A DNA stretch of 64,000 nt from CAVQAH01 sp963784195 (GCA_963784195.1 CAWARA010000025.1:248001-312000), one strand, 5' to 3'. Counted from the first letter of the stretch, positions 53,922-63,519 are shown. Numbers and translations: made by a program. The notes: generated by a model not told the origin, from the letters alone.

Positions 53922-56356
53922 ATGCGCACGTTGTTGCAGGACGTTCGATACGCGCTCCGCCTCTCGGGGCGCGCACCCGCGTTCACCTTTCATCGCGATC
54001 GCCACGCTCGCCATCGGAATCGGCGCCACGACATCACTCTTCAGCGTCGTCCATGCCGTTCTGCTTCGCCCGTTACCCTACGCCGACCCCGATAGGCTGG
54101 TCGTGATCAGGGCGCGCGGTACTGATGGCTCTCAGGATGCCGTGCTCTCCGGACCGGAGGTCAACGATCTGCGTGCCGAGACCAGCGTGTTCTCGCAGGT
54201 TGGTGGCCTCGTCGCCGTCGACGGCAATCTGACGAGCACGACTGGCGACGCCCAGATGGAGCAGGTCCCAGCGGCGAATGCGACCGATGATTTCCTGCCC
54301 ATGCTCGGCGTGCGGCCTCAACTTGGCCGGTTGCTGGATGAACGCATCGATACCGGCGTCGGCCGGATCCTCTCGGTCGTCATCAGTCATGAGCTGTGGC
54401 AGCGCCGGTTCAACGGCGATCCGGCACTCGTCGGAAACAGCATCGAAGTCAACAACATGGACTTGACCGTCGTCGGGCGTTCTGCCGCCGAACTTCCGGG
54501 TGCTGATGAGCCCTGACGCCAACGTCCCAAGTCGAATCGATGTGTGGTTCTCGGTGCGGTTCGACGCCGATCGTCGCGATCGAAGCCATGCCACCATCGC
54601 GAGGCTGGCGCCCGGCATCACACTGGAACAGGCGCGAGCCGCCCTCGCATCCATCGCCACGCGATTGACAGCCGCGCATCCGGACGCGTACGGCCGCACG
54701 CCTCTCGTGCTCTCGATCGACCGGCTTCAGGACGACACGGCACGGCCGGCGCGCGGCGCGCTGCTCGCGCTTCTGGGAGCCGTCGGCTTCGTTCTCCTGA
54801 TCGCCTGCGCAAACGTCGCGAACCTTCTGCTCGCGCGCACGACGGGCCGCGCCCGCGAGCTCGCCGTGCGCAGCGCGATCGGTGCCGCGCGCACGCGCCT
54901 CTTGCGGCAACTCGTGACGGAGGGATTAGTGCTCGGCCTCGCCGGCGGGGCCGCCGGTGTGCTGTTGTCGCTGTGGGCGGAAACGCTGGTCGTGTGGTTG
55001 CGGCCGCCGACCCTGCCAGCGGTCCAGGTGAACAGCCTCGAAGGCCTGCCCATCGCCTTTGCGATCGCGATCACCTCGATCGCAACGGTAGCCTTCAGCC
55101 TGGCTCCCGCGCTGCAGGCTATGCGAGCCGATCCCGGCCCGCTCCTCAAGACCGGCGAACGCTCGCACCTTTCATCCGGCGGCCGCACGCGACGTCTCCG
55201 CACGCTCCTGATCGTCGTCGAGGTCGCCGTCTCAGTCGTGCTCCTCGTCGGCGCAGGGCTGATGCTGCGCACGCTCATCGCACTCCATGCCGTCGATACC
55301 GGCTTCAGCAGCGACCGCGTGCTGACGCTGCAAGCCTCTCTTCATCCACGCTCATTTGCCGAGTTCGAAAAGAAGTGGCAGTTCTACTCGACGGCACTCG
55401 ACAACCTGCGAGCGCTGCCTGGCGTCCAGGCCGTCAGCGCCGTCCGCCCGTTACCGTTCGAGTCGCTGACCACTACGACCCGGTTCCTGACTGCCGACGC
55501 GGCGCGCGAAGTCATCGCCACGTCGCATACGACGATGCCCGGATACTTTGCTGCCATGGGCATCAGGCTCCTGGATGGACGCGACTTCGAGCGTATGGAT
55601 ATCGATCGCCAGCAGCCAGTGGTCGTCGTCGACGAATCGTTCGCACGGCGAATGTGGCCCGACGGCCGCGCAATCGGCCAGCCGCTGAAGCTGCGACGCG
55701 GCTCGCGTGAAACCGACGCTGGCGTGGTGATCGGCATCGTCTCGCCGGTGCGCACCACGACGCTCGCAGAGGAAGGGCTGCCGCAGGTCTATCTTCCCTA
55801 CCACCGCAATGCGCTGTTCGACATGACGATCGTGATCAAGACCGCCGGCGACCCCATGCTTCTCGCGGCCGCCGCGGAGGGTGCGGTCGAGAGTCTCGGC
55901 GGAAGACGGCCTGTCAGCGACGTCAGGCCGATGAGCGCCTACGTCTCGGATGCGCTGGCCGAGAGGCGCTTCGTCCTCACGCTGCTCGGAATCTTCGCGG
56001 GCGTGGCCATGCTGCTGTGCGGGATCGGCCTCTACGGTGTTGTCTCGCACACCACAGCGCAGCGGACGCGCGAGATAGGGATCCGCATCGCGCTCGGCGC
56101 CACCCGGCGCGACATCGTCCGCTTGATAGTTGGAGAAGGCGTCGGCTTCGCACTGCTGGGCACTGCCGTCGGCCTCGCAGGCGCAGTCGCCACGACCAGA
56201 GTGCTGCAGTCGATGCTCTTCGGCGTGACGACGACCGATGGGCTGACGCTCGCCGCCGTCAGCGTCCTGCTCGCCAGCGTGTCTTTTGCAGCTTGCTACG
56301 GGCCCGCACGGCGCGCGACGCGTATCGATCCTGCGCGAACGTTGAATATGACGTAA
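53922..56356 (+). CDS. ADOP-type FtsX/MacB permease, two frameshifts
   Basis: Three frames together give one ADOP of about 810 residues. Piece 1 (53922 to about 53985): MRTLLQDVRYALRLSGRAPA. Piece 2 (to about 54476): FIAIATLAIGIGATTSLFSV, then the periplasmic domain to MDLTVVG. Piece 3 (to 56356): VLPPNFRVLMSPDANVPSRI, the FtsX block LLIACANVANLLLARTTGRA and the end block LYGVVSHTTAQRTREIGIRI. Removing one base near 53980 and one G from the GGG at 54475-54477 gives a continuous chain (TVVGVLPPNF). Two independent insertions suggest decay or poor local sequence. AAGAGG precedes the ATG. Confidence 0.82.
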
Positions 56357-56358
56357 GA

Positions 56359-56441
56359 ACCGTGGTCCGTGGTTCCGGTTCGGTTCGTGCTCGAGCTCGA
56401 AAGATGGGCTCTGGCCACGAGCGACGAGCAACGACCCACGG
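56359..56441. repeat. Heptamer hairpin element, family A (variant core)
   Basis: Left arm GTGGTCC/GTGGTTC units, right arm GAGCGACGAGCAACGACC, with a core of GCTCGAGCTCGAAAG instead of the usual GCTCTTCGAGC. It abuts the stop of the ADOP gene on one side and the broken 3' end of the gamma-glutamyltransferase gene on the other. Confidence 0.8.
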
Positions 56442-56959
56442 TGAGTTTCGGTGGCGAGTTGAATCGCGGGCCCAAACAGGCGAGCCCACTCCATCTTCCC
56501 GAACTTCCTCGACATCGCCTCCCACGCATGGACGTTGCCCGGCGTCGAAACCGATTTCGCGCCACGCCGATTCTGGAGATAGTCGGGATAGGGCGCGCGA
56601 AACACGTCAGAATTGACTGCAGCCGGAATCCGCCCGCTCGGATTGAGGAACCAGGTCTCGCGCGATGCCGCGCTGTACATCAAGATGGTTCCGTAGCCGC
56701 CCGCACCGGACATCGCCGGTTCGACGACGTTGAGGGCGGCGGCGACGGCGACGGCGGCATCGAAGGCGTTCCCTCCGCTGCGCAGGATCTGAAGGCCCGC
56801 CTCGGTCGCCAGCGGATGAGCGGAGCTGACCATGGCTGACGCGGCCGTGGCCGGCCCCTGGCGGGCCTCCGGCGGCGCCGCGCAGAAGACCAGGATGGTG
56901 ACGCCTGCCAGCATGCCAGCGATCAGGGGGCGATACGGCCGGAAACGAAAGCGTTGCAT
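56442..56959 (-). pseudogene. Gamma-glutamyltransferase, N-terminal fragment only
   Basis: About 172 residues match the start of a gamma-glutamyltransferase: a signal peptide (PLIAGMLAGVTILVFCAAPP), MVSSAHPLATEAGLQILRSG, GGNAFDAAVAVAAALNVVEP and ATETH near the break, with the characteristic GAGGYGTILMYSA. The family is about 550-590 residues and self-cleaves at a threonine near residue 390; everything after about residue 172 is missing. The frame runs straight into the heptamer hairpin and then antisense through the neighbouring ADOP, staying open to 55451. The enzyme would normally split glutathione and gamma-glutamyl amides in the periplasm; this copy cannot be active. Confidence 0.85.
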
Positions 56960-57026
56960 GCCCCGGAACTCTACACGTTTCCCGATGGCGTGTCAGAGGA
57001 TAATGGACAGGACAGAGCTGTGACCC

Positions 57027-57320
57027 ATGTCTGACAAACCCAAGAGCTCGCTGGAACTCGTGATGGAGCGCCTCCGCAAGAAAGACGCGGAGGCTGGTAT
57101 CGAAGATAAACCATTGACCGATCAGCAGCGCGAGGCGATCGCCGAGGCGCGCAGCGTGCACGAGTCGAAAGTGGCCGAGCGCCGCATCATGCATCAATCG
57201 GCCGTCAACTCGGTCTTCGATCCCGCGGAGATCGCGGAGCGAGAGGACGAACTGCGCCGCGATCTGGAGCGCTTCGCCTCCGAACGGGACGCCAAAATCA
57301 AAAGTATTCGCGAATCGTAG
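57027..57320 (+). CDS. Small helical protein of unknown function (97 aa)
   Basis: A charged, almost wholly helical protein (MSDKPKSSLELVMERLRKKD, DQQREAIAEARSVHESKVAE, EREDELRRDLERFASERDAK). It has no cysteine and no membrane segment, consistent with a coiled-coil cytoplasmic protein. GATAAT at about 56999 could be its -10 box. I have the impression of a widespread conserved hypothetical found in Acidobacteriota, but no function is known to me. It stands alone between the truncated gamma-glutamyltransferase and a hairpin element. Confidence 0.75.
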   Translation: MSDKPKSSLELVMERLRKKDAEAGIEDKPLTDQQREAIAEARSVHESKVAERRIMHQSAVNSVFDPAEIAEREDELRRDLERFASERDAKIKSIRES

Positions 57321-57416
57321 CGTAGCTCGTCGCTCGTCGCTCGTCGCTCGCAGAACCCGGACGCCGCACACAGCTCTTCGAGCCACGAGCGACGCCCCAC
57401 GAACCACGGCCCACGG
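57321..57416. repeat. Heptamer hairpin element, family A
   Basis: Left arm GTAGCTC plus three GTCGCTC units; right arm GAGCGAC, GAACCAC and GGCCCAC; core GCTCTTCGAGC at 57373-57383. It starts directly after the stop of the 97-aa gene, and its far end touches the remnant of the next ADOP's missing 5' part. Confidence 0.9.
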
Positions 57417-57485
57417 GTTTGACAAGTTCTCATCCCTCCCAAAGAATTCGGCAATGCGGCGGCGATTCGGGAGCAGATCTACGAC

Positions 57486-59963
57486 ATGAACAGTATTCCC
57501 GTGCTGGAGACCATCGTGCGCGATGTACGGTACGCGTGCCGAATCCTGCGGAAGAGCCCCGCGTTCACCGTGACCGCCATCCTGACCCTCGGGCTGGCCA
57601 TCGGCGTCAACACCGCCGTCTTCAGCGTGGTGGACGCCGTCCTGCTCAAGCCCCTGCCCTATCCGCAGTCCGATCAACTGGCGCTCGTCTCGCGTGTGGA
57701 ACGGCTGCAGGGAAACGAGGGACGCAGCACCTCGGTCGACGGAACGACATGGCAGCTCATTCGCGATCACGTCCGGAGCGCCGAAAGCGCCGTGTTTTCG
57801 ACCTGGACGAGCGGCGTCAACCTCGTCGCGCCCGGCCCCGGCGGCGTGCAGCAGGCGCGCTACGTGCGTCAGCAGCGGGTCGGCGCGAATTTCTTTACGG
57901 CGCTGCGAGTGCCGCCGCTTGCCGGACGGGACTTCACCGCTGACGAGGACGCCGCCGGCGGGCCGCAGGCCACGATCCTGAGCGCCAGCTTGTGGCGCAG
58001 CCTGTTCAACGCCGACCCGGCGATCATCGGCACCGCGATCATGCTCCGTGGCTCCCCGTATGTCGTTGTCGGCATCATGCCCGATGGGTTTCAGAGCGGG
58101 GAGCCGGCCGATCTCTGGACGACACTTCGAGCCACCACGACCGGTGAGGGTGGCGGCGAGAACTATCAGGTGTTGCTGCGGCTGCGAAACAACGCGGCTT
58201 GGGCGGAAGCCGACACGGAGCTGACGCAGGTTGGCGAGCAGCTGCGCGCGGTACGGCCGGCGAAGGACGAACGCCAGATCTCGTTCGCCACGATGCCGCT
58301 GCGGCAGGGGTTGACGGCTGCGCTGCGCGAGCCGTTGCTCGTGCTATGGGCAGCGGTTGGAGTCGTGTTGCTCATCGCCTGCGTCAATCTCGCCGGTCTC
58401 CTGCTCGCGAGATCGTCTCTGCGGGTTCGAGAGATCGCCACGCGCATGGCGCTCGGCAGCGGCCGCGGCGCGGTCGTCCGTCAGCTGCTCGTCGAGAGCA
58501 TCGTGGTCGCCCTCATTGGGTGCGCAGCCGGCCTCGCTGTCGGCGTGCTGGCGCTCGACGCCCTGACCTGGCTCGCGCGCGATGCCTACGAGATCTGGCA
58601 GCCGGTCGCCCTCGATGCCCGCAGCATCGCCGTGGCGATCATCCTGTCGCTCGTGGCCAGCGTGGCCTTCGGCATGGCGCCGGCGCTGCAGGCTGCACGT
58701 CTCGACGTGCAGGCGGGGCTGAACCTGCGCGGTACCCGCGGTGTCGCGGGCGCGTCAGCCCGTTCGCCGCGTCGGCTGATCGTCGTCGCGCAGGTGGCAC
58801 TCGGTGTCACCCTGCTCGTCGGCGCTGGCCTTCTGCTGCGCACGTTCACGCATCTGCGAGGCCTGAGCGCCGGCTTCAGCCCGGACGGGCTGGTGACCGC
58901 GGCGGTATCGCTCGAAGACAATCGGTACCGGACCGCCGACCGCGTCAATCAGCTGTTCGACCGGACGCTCACCCAGCTTCGGCAGACGCCCGGCGTCGAA
59001 TCAGCCGCGGTCGCCCTCGAAGTGCCGTACCGGCGGCTGCTCAACATGGGATTCCGCTTCCTCGACGGCCCGGAAGCGACCCGTCAGGGCGAGATCGCGA
59101 ACACCACCTACGTCACGCCGGAATTCTTCGCGGTGCTTCAGATTCCAGTTCGCCGCGGCCGCAGTTTCGACGCGACCGACAGCACGGGCGCAACACCAGT
59201 GATCGTCGTCAGCGACGCCTTCGTGCGGACCTACTACAACGGCGAGGATCCCATCGGCCGCCGCATCCGGATCGCCGGCGCAAGCCGCCAGATCGTCGGC
59301 GTCGTCGGCGATGTCCAGGTCCGACCGAGCTGGGGATCGAACGGACCGCTCAATGCCATGCCGCTCGTCTACATGCCGGTCACGCAGACCAACGACGCGT
59401 TCCTGAACCTGGTCCATGTGTGGTTCGCGCCCACGTTCATCGTCCGGTCGGCGATGGGCACACGCGACACCGCGGGCGCGTTGCGGCGATCGCTGGACGC
59501 GGTGGATCCACTTCTGCCGTTTGCAGACGTCAAGCCGATGTCGGACGTCAAGGCCGCGACGCTCGCGCCGCAGCGGTTCATCACCGCGCTGCTGCTGAGC
59601 CTCGCGCTGGTGGCCGTCCTGCTGTCAGCTATCGGCATCCACGGCCTCATCGCAACATCCGTCGTCGAGCGCACCAGAGAGATGGGCATCCGCATGGCCC
59701 TCGGCGCCACTATGCCGCAGGCCTTGCGCACCGTCGCCATGCCGGGAGTCGTGCTGTCGCTGATCGGTGTCGCGGTCGGCCTCGCCGCCTCGTTCGGCAC
59801 TGTCCGCCTCGTGCGCTCGCTCATCTGGGGCGTCAGCGCGACCGATCCGCTCACCTTCGCAGCCGTCGCGGCCCTGCTGCTCGGCGTCGCCATCACGGCA
59901 AGCGTGATCCCGTCGCTACGCGTCCTGCGCCTAGATCCGGCAACGACGCTCCGTCACGAATAG
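57486..59963 (+). CDS. ADOP-type FtsX/MacB permease, apparent loss of N-terminal prefix (825 aa)
   Basis: An intact ADOP core: ETIVRDVRYACRILRKSPAF, first helix LGLAIGVNTAVFSVVDAVLL, central FtsX block (LLIACVNLAGLLLARSSLRV near residue 295) and final block (IHGLIATSVVERTREMGIRM). The in-frame codons before the ATG read PPKEFGNAAAIREQIYD, which matches the linker that in many ADOPs joins an N-terminal prefix domain to the permease. The prefix itself is absent: the frame is closed by TGA at 57419-57421, right after the heptamer hairpin. So the gene has probably lost its 5' end, and ATG 57486 is a secondary start. The core may still work. Confidence 0.9.
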   Translation: MNSIPVLETIVRDVRYACRILRKSPAFTVTAILTLGLAIGVNTAVFSVVDAVLLKPLPYPQSDQLALVSRVERLQGNEGRSTSVDGTTWQLIRDHVRSAESAVFSTWTSGVNLVAPGPGGVQQARYVRQQRVGANFFTALRVPPLAGRDFTADEDAAGGPQATILSASLWRSLFNADPAIIGTAIMLRGSPYVVVGIMPDGFQSGEPADLWTTLRATTTGEGGGENYQVLLRLRNNAAWAEADTELTQVGEQLRAVRPAKDERQISFATMPLRQGLTAALREPLLVLWAAVGVVLLIACVNLAGLLLARSSLRVREIATRMALGSGRGAVVRQLLVESIVVALIGCAAGLAVGVLALDALTWLARDAYEIWQPVALDARSIAVAIILSLVASVAFGMAPALQAARLDVQAGLNLRGTRGVAGASARSPRRLIVVAQVALGVTLLVGAGLLLRTFTHLRGLSAGFSPDGLVTAAVSLEDNRYRTADRVNQLFDRTLTQLRQTPGVESAAVALEVPYRRLLNMGFRFLDGPEATRQGEIANTTYVTPEFFAVLQIPVRRGRSFDATDSTGATPVIVVSDAFVRTYYNGEDPIGRRIRIAGASRQIVGVVGDVQVRPSWGSNGPLNAMPLVYMPVTQTNDAFLNLVHVWFAPTFIVRSAMGTRDTAGALRRSLDAVDPLLPFADVKPMSDVKAATLAPQRFITALLLSLALVAVLLSAIGIHGLIATSVVERTREMGIRMALGATMPQALRTVAMPGVVLSLIGVAVGLAASFGTVRLVRSLIWGVSATDPLTFAAVAALLLGVAITASVIPSLRVLRLDPATTLRHE

Positions 59964-59977
59964 ATTGCCCCCGCCCT

Positions 59978-60096
59978 CCGGCGAGACACGAACCACGCCC
60001 GCCTCCGCTCGTCGCCAGGTTATCTTGCGCGACGAGCTCCGGCGAGGCCTCGCCGAAGCGCGCCACGGTCTTGCGCGCGAAGGCGGGAACCACGGC
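59978..60096. repeat. Cluster of palindromes in the ADOP-PadR spacer
   Basis: GCTCGTCGC and GCGACGAGC form a 9-bp stem around 60008-60042, followed by the perfect 16-bp palindrome CGGCGAGGCCTCGCCG. GCGCGCGAAGGCGGG further on recalls the CTTCGCGAAGG word seen elsewhere. It could terminate the ADOP transcript. No gene is seen here. Confidence 0.65.
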
Positions 60097-60108
60097 ATGC
60101 AATTACCA

Positions 60109-60136
60109 TTGACATATATATCCGTTTGTAGACAAT
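60109..60136 (+). promoter_or_regulatory. Promoter of PadR-ADOP operon
   Basis: TTGACA (60109-60114) and GACAAT (60131-60136) are 16 bases apart; only 8 bases separate the -10 from the ATG at 60145 and there is no ribosome site, so the message may be leaderless. The AT-rich spacer (ATATATAT) is unusual for this sequence and may include a PadR binding site. Confidence 0.6.
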
Positions 60137-60144
60137 ACCAGTTC

Positions 60145-60486
60145 ATGCCCAAAGGCCAGTACCTCGCCGAGTTCGAGCTTTACGTGATGTCTGCGCTCTC
60201 GCTTCTTGGAGACGAAGCCTATGGCGTGACGATTCGCCAGGAGATCGAGAAGCGCGCCGGACGTCGCGTGGCCATCGGGGCGGTCTACGCCACGCTGTCG
60301 CGGCTGGCCGACAAGGGCTACGTGGCCTTTCGCATCTCAGATCCGCGGCCGGTGCAAGGCGGCCGTTCCCGCAAACATGCGCGGCTGACACCCGCCGGCC
60401 AGCGAGCGCTACGCGCCTCGACGGCCATGCTGATCAAGATGATTCCTGCGCTTTCTGGCTCCGTCACCGAAGGTGGCAAGCGATGA
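60145..60486 (+). CDS. PadR family transcriptional regulator (113 aa)
   Basis: A PadR-type winged-helix protein: MPKGQYLAEFELYVMSALSL, EAYGVTIRQEIEKRAGRRVA, IGAVYATLSRLADKGYVAFR and a short C-terminal helix (TPAGQRALRASTAMLIKM). Such regulators repress nearby transporter genes and are commonly the first gene of ADOP operons. It overlaps the downstream ADOP by 4 bases (ATGA), supporting joint control. The start ATG 60145 fits the family's usual N-terminus; open frame upstream is not protein-like. The inducer is unknown. Confidence 0.93.
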   Translation: MPKGQYLAEFELYVMSALSLLGDEAYGVTIRQEIEKRAGRRVAIGAVYATLSRLADKGYVAFRISDPRPVQGGRSRKHARLTPAGQRALRASTAMLIKMIPALSGSVTEGGKR

Positions 60487-63099
60487 CTCCGCCACGGCTC
60501 GCGCGATGGCTCCTGCGGCTGGCGGCGCCACGCGCTGATCGTGAGTTCCTGCTGGCCGACGCTGCGGAAGAGTTCGAGCGCATCGCGCTCGAGTCCGGGC
60601 GGCGGGCGGCGGTCCGCTGGTACTGGGGCCAGGCGCTGGCATCCATTCGTCCTCTCGGCCGTGAGCGCGCCGAGCAACGGCTGCGGCGTGTGCGAAGGGC
60701 ACGCCTCTCAACCAGTGGCCTCCTCGCCGATTTGTCGCAGGGCGCTCGTTTCCTGCGCCGGCATCCCGCGATCAGCCTGACCGTCGTCGCGACGCTGGCC
60801 GTCGCGTTTTCCGTCACGCTGGCGGCGTATTCGATCATCCATGCCGTCGTCCTGGCGCCCCTGCCCTTCCAGTCGCCCGACAAGATTGTCAGGGTTCGCG
60901 TGACAGGTCCGACGATCGCGCGCGGCGTACGTTCCTCGAGCCGTCCCGACTTCGAAGACTGGCGTCAGCGCTCGAGCAGTTTCACCGCACTGGCGGCATA
61001 CACGAACCAGCAATACCGGTTGACCGGCCGCGGCGAGCCGCGCGAGGCCGAGACCGTCAGGGTGACTTCCGATCTCCACGCTGTCTTCGGGCTTGGTCCC
61101 GCGCTGGGCCGGATGTTCCACGACTCGGACTTTCATCCCGGAAGCCAGCGCGTCGCGATCATCACGCACGCTTTCTGGGTCAGCGAGTTTGCCCAGAGTC
61201 CAAGCGTCCTCGGGCAGACGTTGCGACTCGACGATCGAGCCTACGAGATCGTTGGAGTTCTGCCTGATGTCGGAATGCAGACTCCCTCTGACCAGCATCA
61301 GATCTGGATTCCGCTGATCGCGCGCGAAGGCGTGTTCTGGGAAAGCTCGCGCGGGACGGGCTGGCTCACCGTCATCGGCCGCGTTCGCGACGACGTGACG
61401 CTCGAACAGGCCGACGCCGATCTGAGCGCGGTAGCCACGAATCTCGCGCGGGAGTACCCCGACACGAACCGCGGCAAGACGGACGCCGAGCTGTCGCCGC
61501 TTCGTGACGACCTGATTGGTCCGGTCGCGCCGATGCTTCAACTGCTTGCCGCGGCGCTTGGCGCCGTCCTCATCATCGGATGCGCGAACATCGGGAGCCT
61601 GCTGGCCGCATCGGCCGCGAATCGAAACCGCGAGTTCGCGGTTCGCTCGGCGATTGGCGCTGGACGCCTTCACCTGGCCCGCCAAATCGCGGGCGAGACG
61701 CTTCTGCTCTCTGTCGCTGCTGCCGTTGTTGCCTTCGCCGGCATTTCCTCTACTCGTGCGCGCCTTCGTCGCGCTGTATCCGAACCCGCTGCCGCGTGAG
61801 GTTCCGACGGGTATTTCCATCAGCATGATCGTGCCCGCCGTCGGCCTGGCCCTGACTGTTGCGGCCCTGCTCGTGTTTCCCCAATTGCTGCGCGTGGGCC
61901 GTCTCAGAGCGTCCGGCGACCTCACGGGCACGCGGACGATCTCGAGCCGTGGCGAGCGCGCCAGCCGCGGGCTGCTCGTCGCGCTTCAGGTTGCCCTTTC
62001 GTTCGTCCTCATCGCGGCGGGCGTGAGCTTCGTTCGCACGGTGTCGCGGCTTTACAACGTCGATACCGGCTACCGGCCCGAAGGCGTGCTGGTCTTCAAC
62101 GTCAACCCGTCGCCAACACAAACATCAGGCGAGGCGGCGCTGCTCTTCTACGATCAGGTCGTACAGGCGATTCGGGACCTGCCCGGGGTTACAGCAGCGG
62201 GCTCGGCGGTGGCTGTGCCAATGACGTCGTACGGTTGGCAGTTTGGCATTCGCTCACAGGGCACCACGACCGACGTACTGGTCGGCGTCAACCTCGCGTC
62301 GATTGGCTACTTCGACGCCCTCGGTGTCCGGCTTCGCCAGGGACGGCTCCTCACGCGCGACGAACAGCTTCGCGGCACCAACGTCGCGATGGTCAACGAA
62401 CCGCTGGCACGCGTCCTCGGCGGCGCGCCGGTCGGCACGAAGTTCAACTACTCGGGCAGGAGCTGGGAGATCGTCGGCGTCATCGACGGTGTGCGTCACG
62501 TGCGCCCGCGTGACGAACCCAGGCCGGAGCTCATCATCCCCTGGCACATCGCAGGCCGGCGGCCGCAGGCGGTCGTCGTGCGCACGCAAGGCGATCCCCT
62601 GTCGCTCCTGCCAGCGATCCGGGCGAGAGTGCAGGCAATCGACCCCACGGCTCCTCTCAGTGACGTCGCCCGCCTCGACGATCGCCTGCGCGATGCCGTC
62701 GGCCTCGAGCGGTTCAGAGCGATCATGCTCGCCACACTCTCTTCGATTGCCGTCATCCTTGCAGCGCTTGGCGCCTACAGCGTCACCGCGTTCAGCGTCG
62801 CCCGCCGGAGCCGCGAGTACGGCATTCGTTTGGCGCTCGGTGAGAGGCCGGCATCGGTCGGCCGCCGCGCGATGACGACCGCCATCCTGCCAGCCATGCT
62901 CGGCGTGATCGCAGGTGCCGGAATCACGCTCGCTGGGGCGCGCTGGGTTCAGACCTTCCTGTACGGCGTCAGCGCATCGGATGTCACAACGATCACCGGC
63001 ACCGCGCTGTCGCTGATGGCCATCGCCGTCATCGCCGCCTGGCCCTCCGCCCGCCGCGCCGCCACGATTGACCCCGTCCTGGCCCTGGCAACCGATTAG
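60483..63099 (+). CDS. ADOP-type FtsX/MacB permease with prefix domain, one frameshift
   Basis: This ADOP keeps the prefix domain (residues about 1-75: RLARWLLRLAAPRADREFLL, LADAAEEFERIALESGRRAA, WYWGQALASIRPLGRER), then the permease starts (LLADLSQGARFLRRHPAISL). The first frame runs to about 61740, including the central FtsX block (LIIGCANIGSLLAASAANRN). The second resumes in FPLLVRAFVALYPNPLPREV and continues to the end block (YSVTAFSVARRSREYGIRLA), stop at 63099. Removing one base near 61740 joins the frames. It overlaps the PadR gene by 4 bases, so the repressor most likely controls it. Confidence 0.85.
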
Positions 63100-63114
63100 C
63101 AGTCGGGGTCTGAC

Positions 63115-63519
63115 TTATCGTCTGCCCTCCTCGCTCATTTCCCAGTTGAAGTCGTAGAACACCCGCAGCAGATTGCCGTCCAGATCCGCGACCCTGAACT
63201 CACGCAGGTTCCACGGTTTGTCCTCCACTGCCTCGATAATCTTCGCCCCGGTATCTTTCCAGCGCTCGAACAGTTCGTCGACTTCCTGTTTGCTGTTGAG
63301 ATTCAGCCAGACGATCACCGGGCCTTTCGGCCCGTCGACGGCGCGGAACGGCGCGTTCGTGAGGAACATTCGGCAATCCCCCTGCGAGATGCCTCCAATC
63401 CCGCCGTCATCATTTCCCCAGTCAAAACTGAATCCGAGCACATTCACGTAGTACTCCGCGGCTTTGTCAACGTTGCTCACCGGAATCTCGGGAACGGCTT
63501 GTGGAAAGTGGGTCAGCAT
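63115..63519 (-). CDS. VOC superfamily (glyoxalase/bleomycin-resistance fold) protein (134 aa)
   Basis: A single VOC-fold domain pair: PQAVPEIPVSNVDKAAEYYV, NVLGFSFDWGNDDGGIGGIS, then VIVWLNLNSKQEVDELFERW and the closing FRVADLDGNLLRVFYDFNWE. I start at ATG 63519 (GGGAGG upstream). Members include glyoxalases, dioxygenases and antibiotic-binding proteins; the metal ligands are not complete enough to pick one. It converges on the ADOP gene ending at 63099. Confidence 0.9.
   Translation of the reverse strand: MLTHFPQAVPEIPVSNVDKAAEYYVNVLGFSFDWGNDDGGIGGISQGDCRMFLTNAPFRAVDGPKGPVIVWLNLNSKQEVDELFERWKDTGAKIIEAVEDKPWNLREFRVADLDGNLLRVFYDFNWEMSEEGRR

Noticed and set aside
58199..60112. Open frame of 637 codons overlapping the ADOP at 57486
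   Set aside because: It is in the +1 frame of an intact ADOP gene and is rich in Arg/Ala with no domain; a GC-driven shadow.
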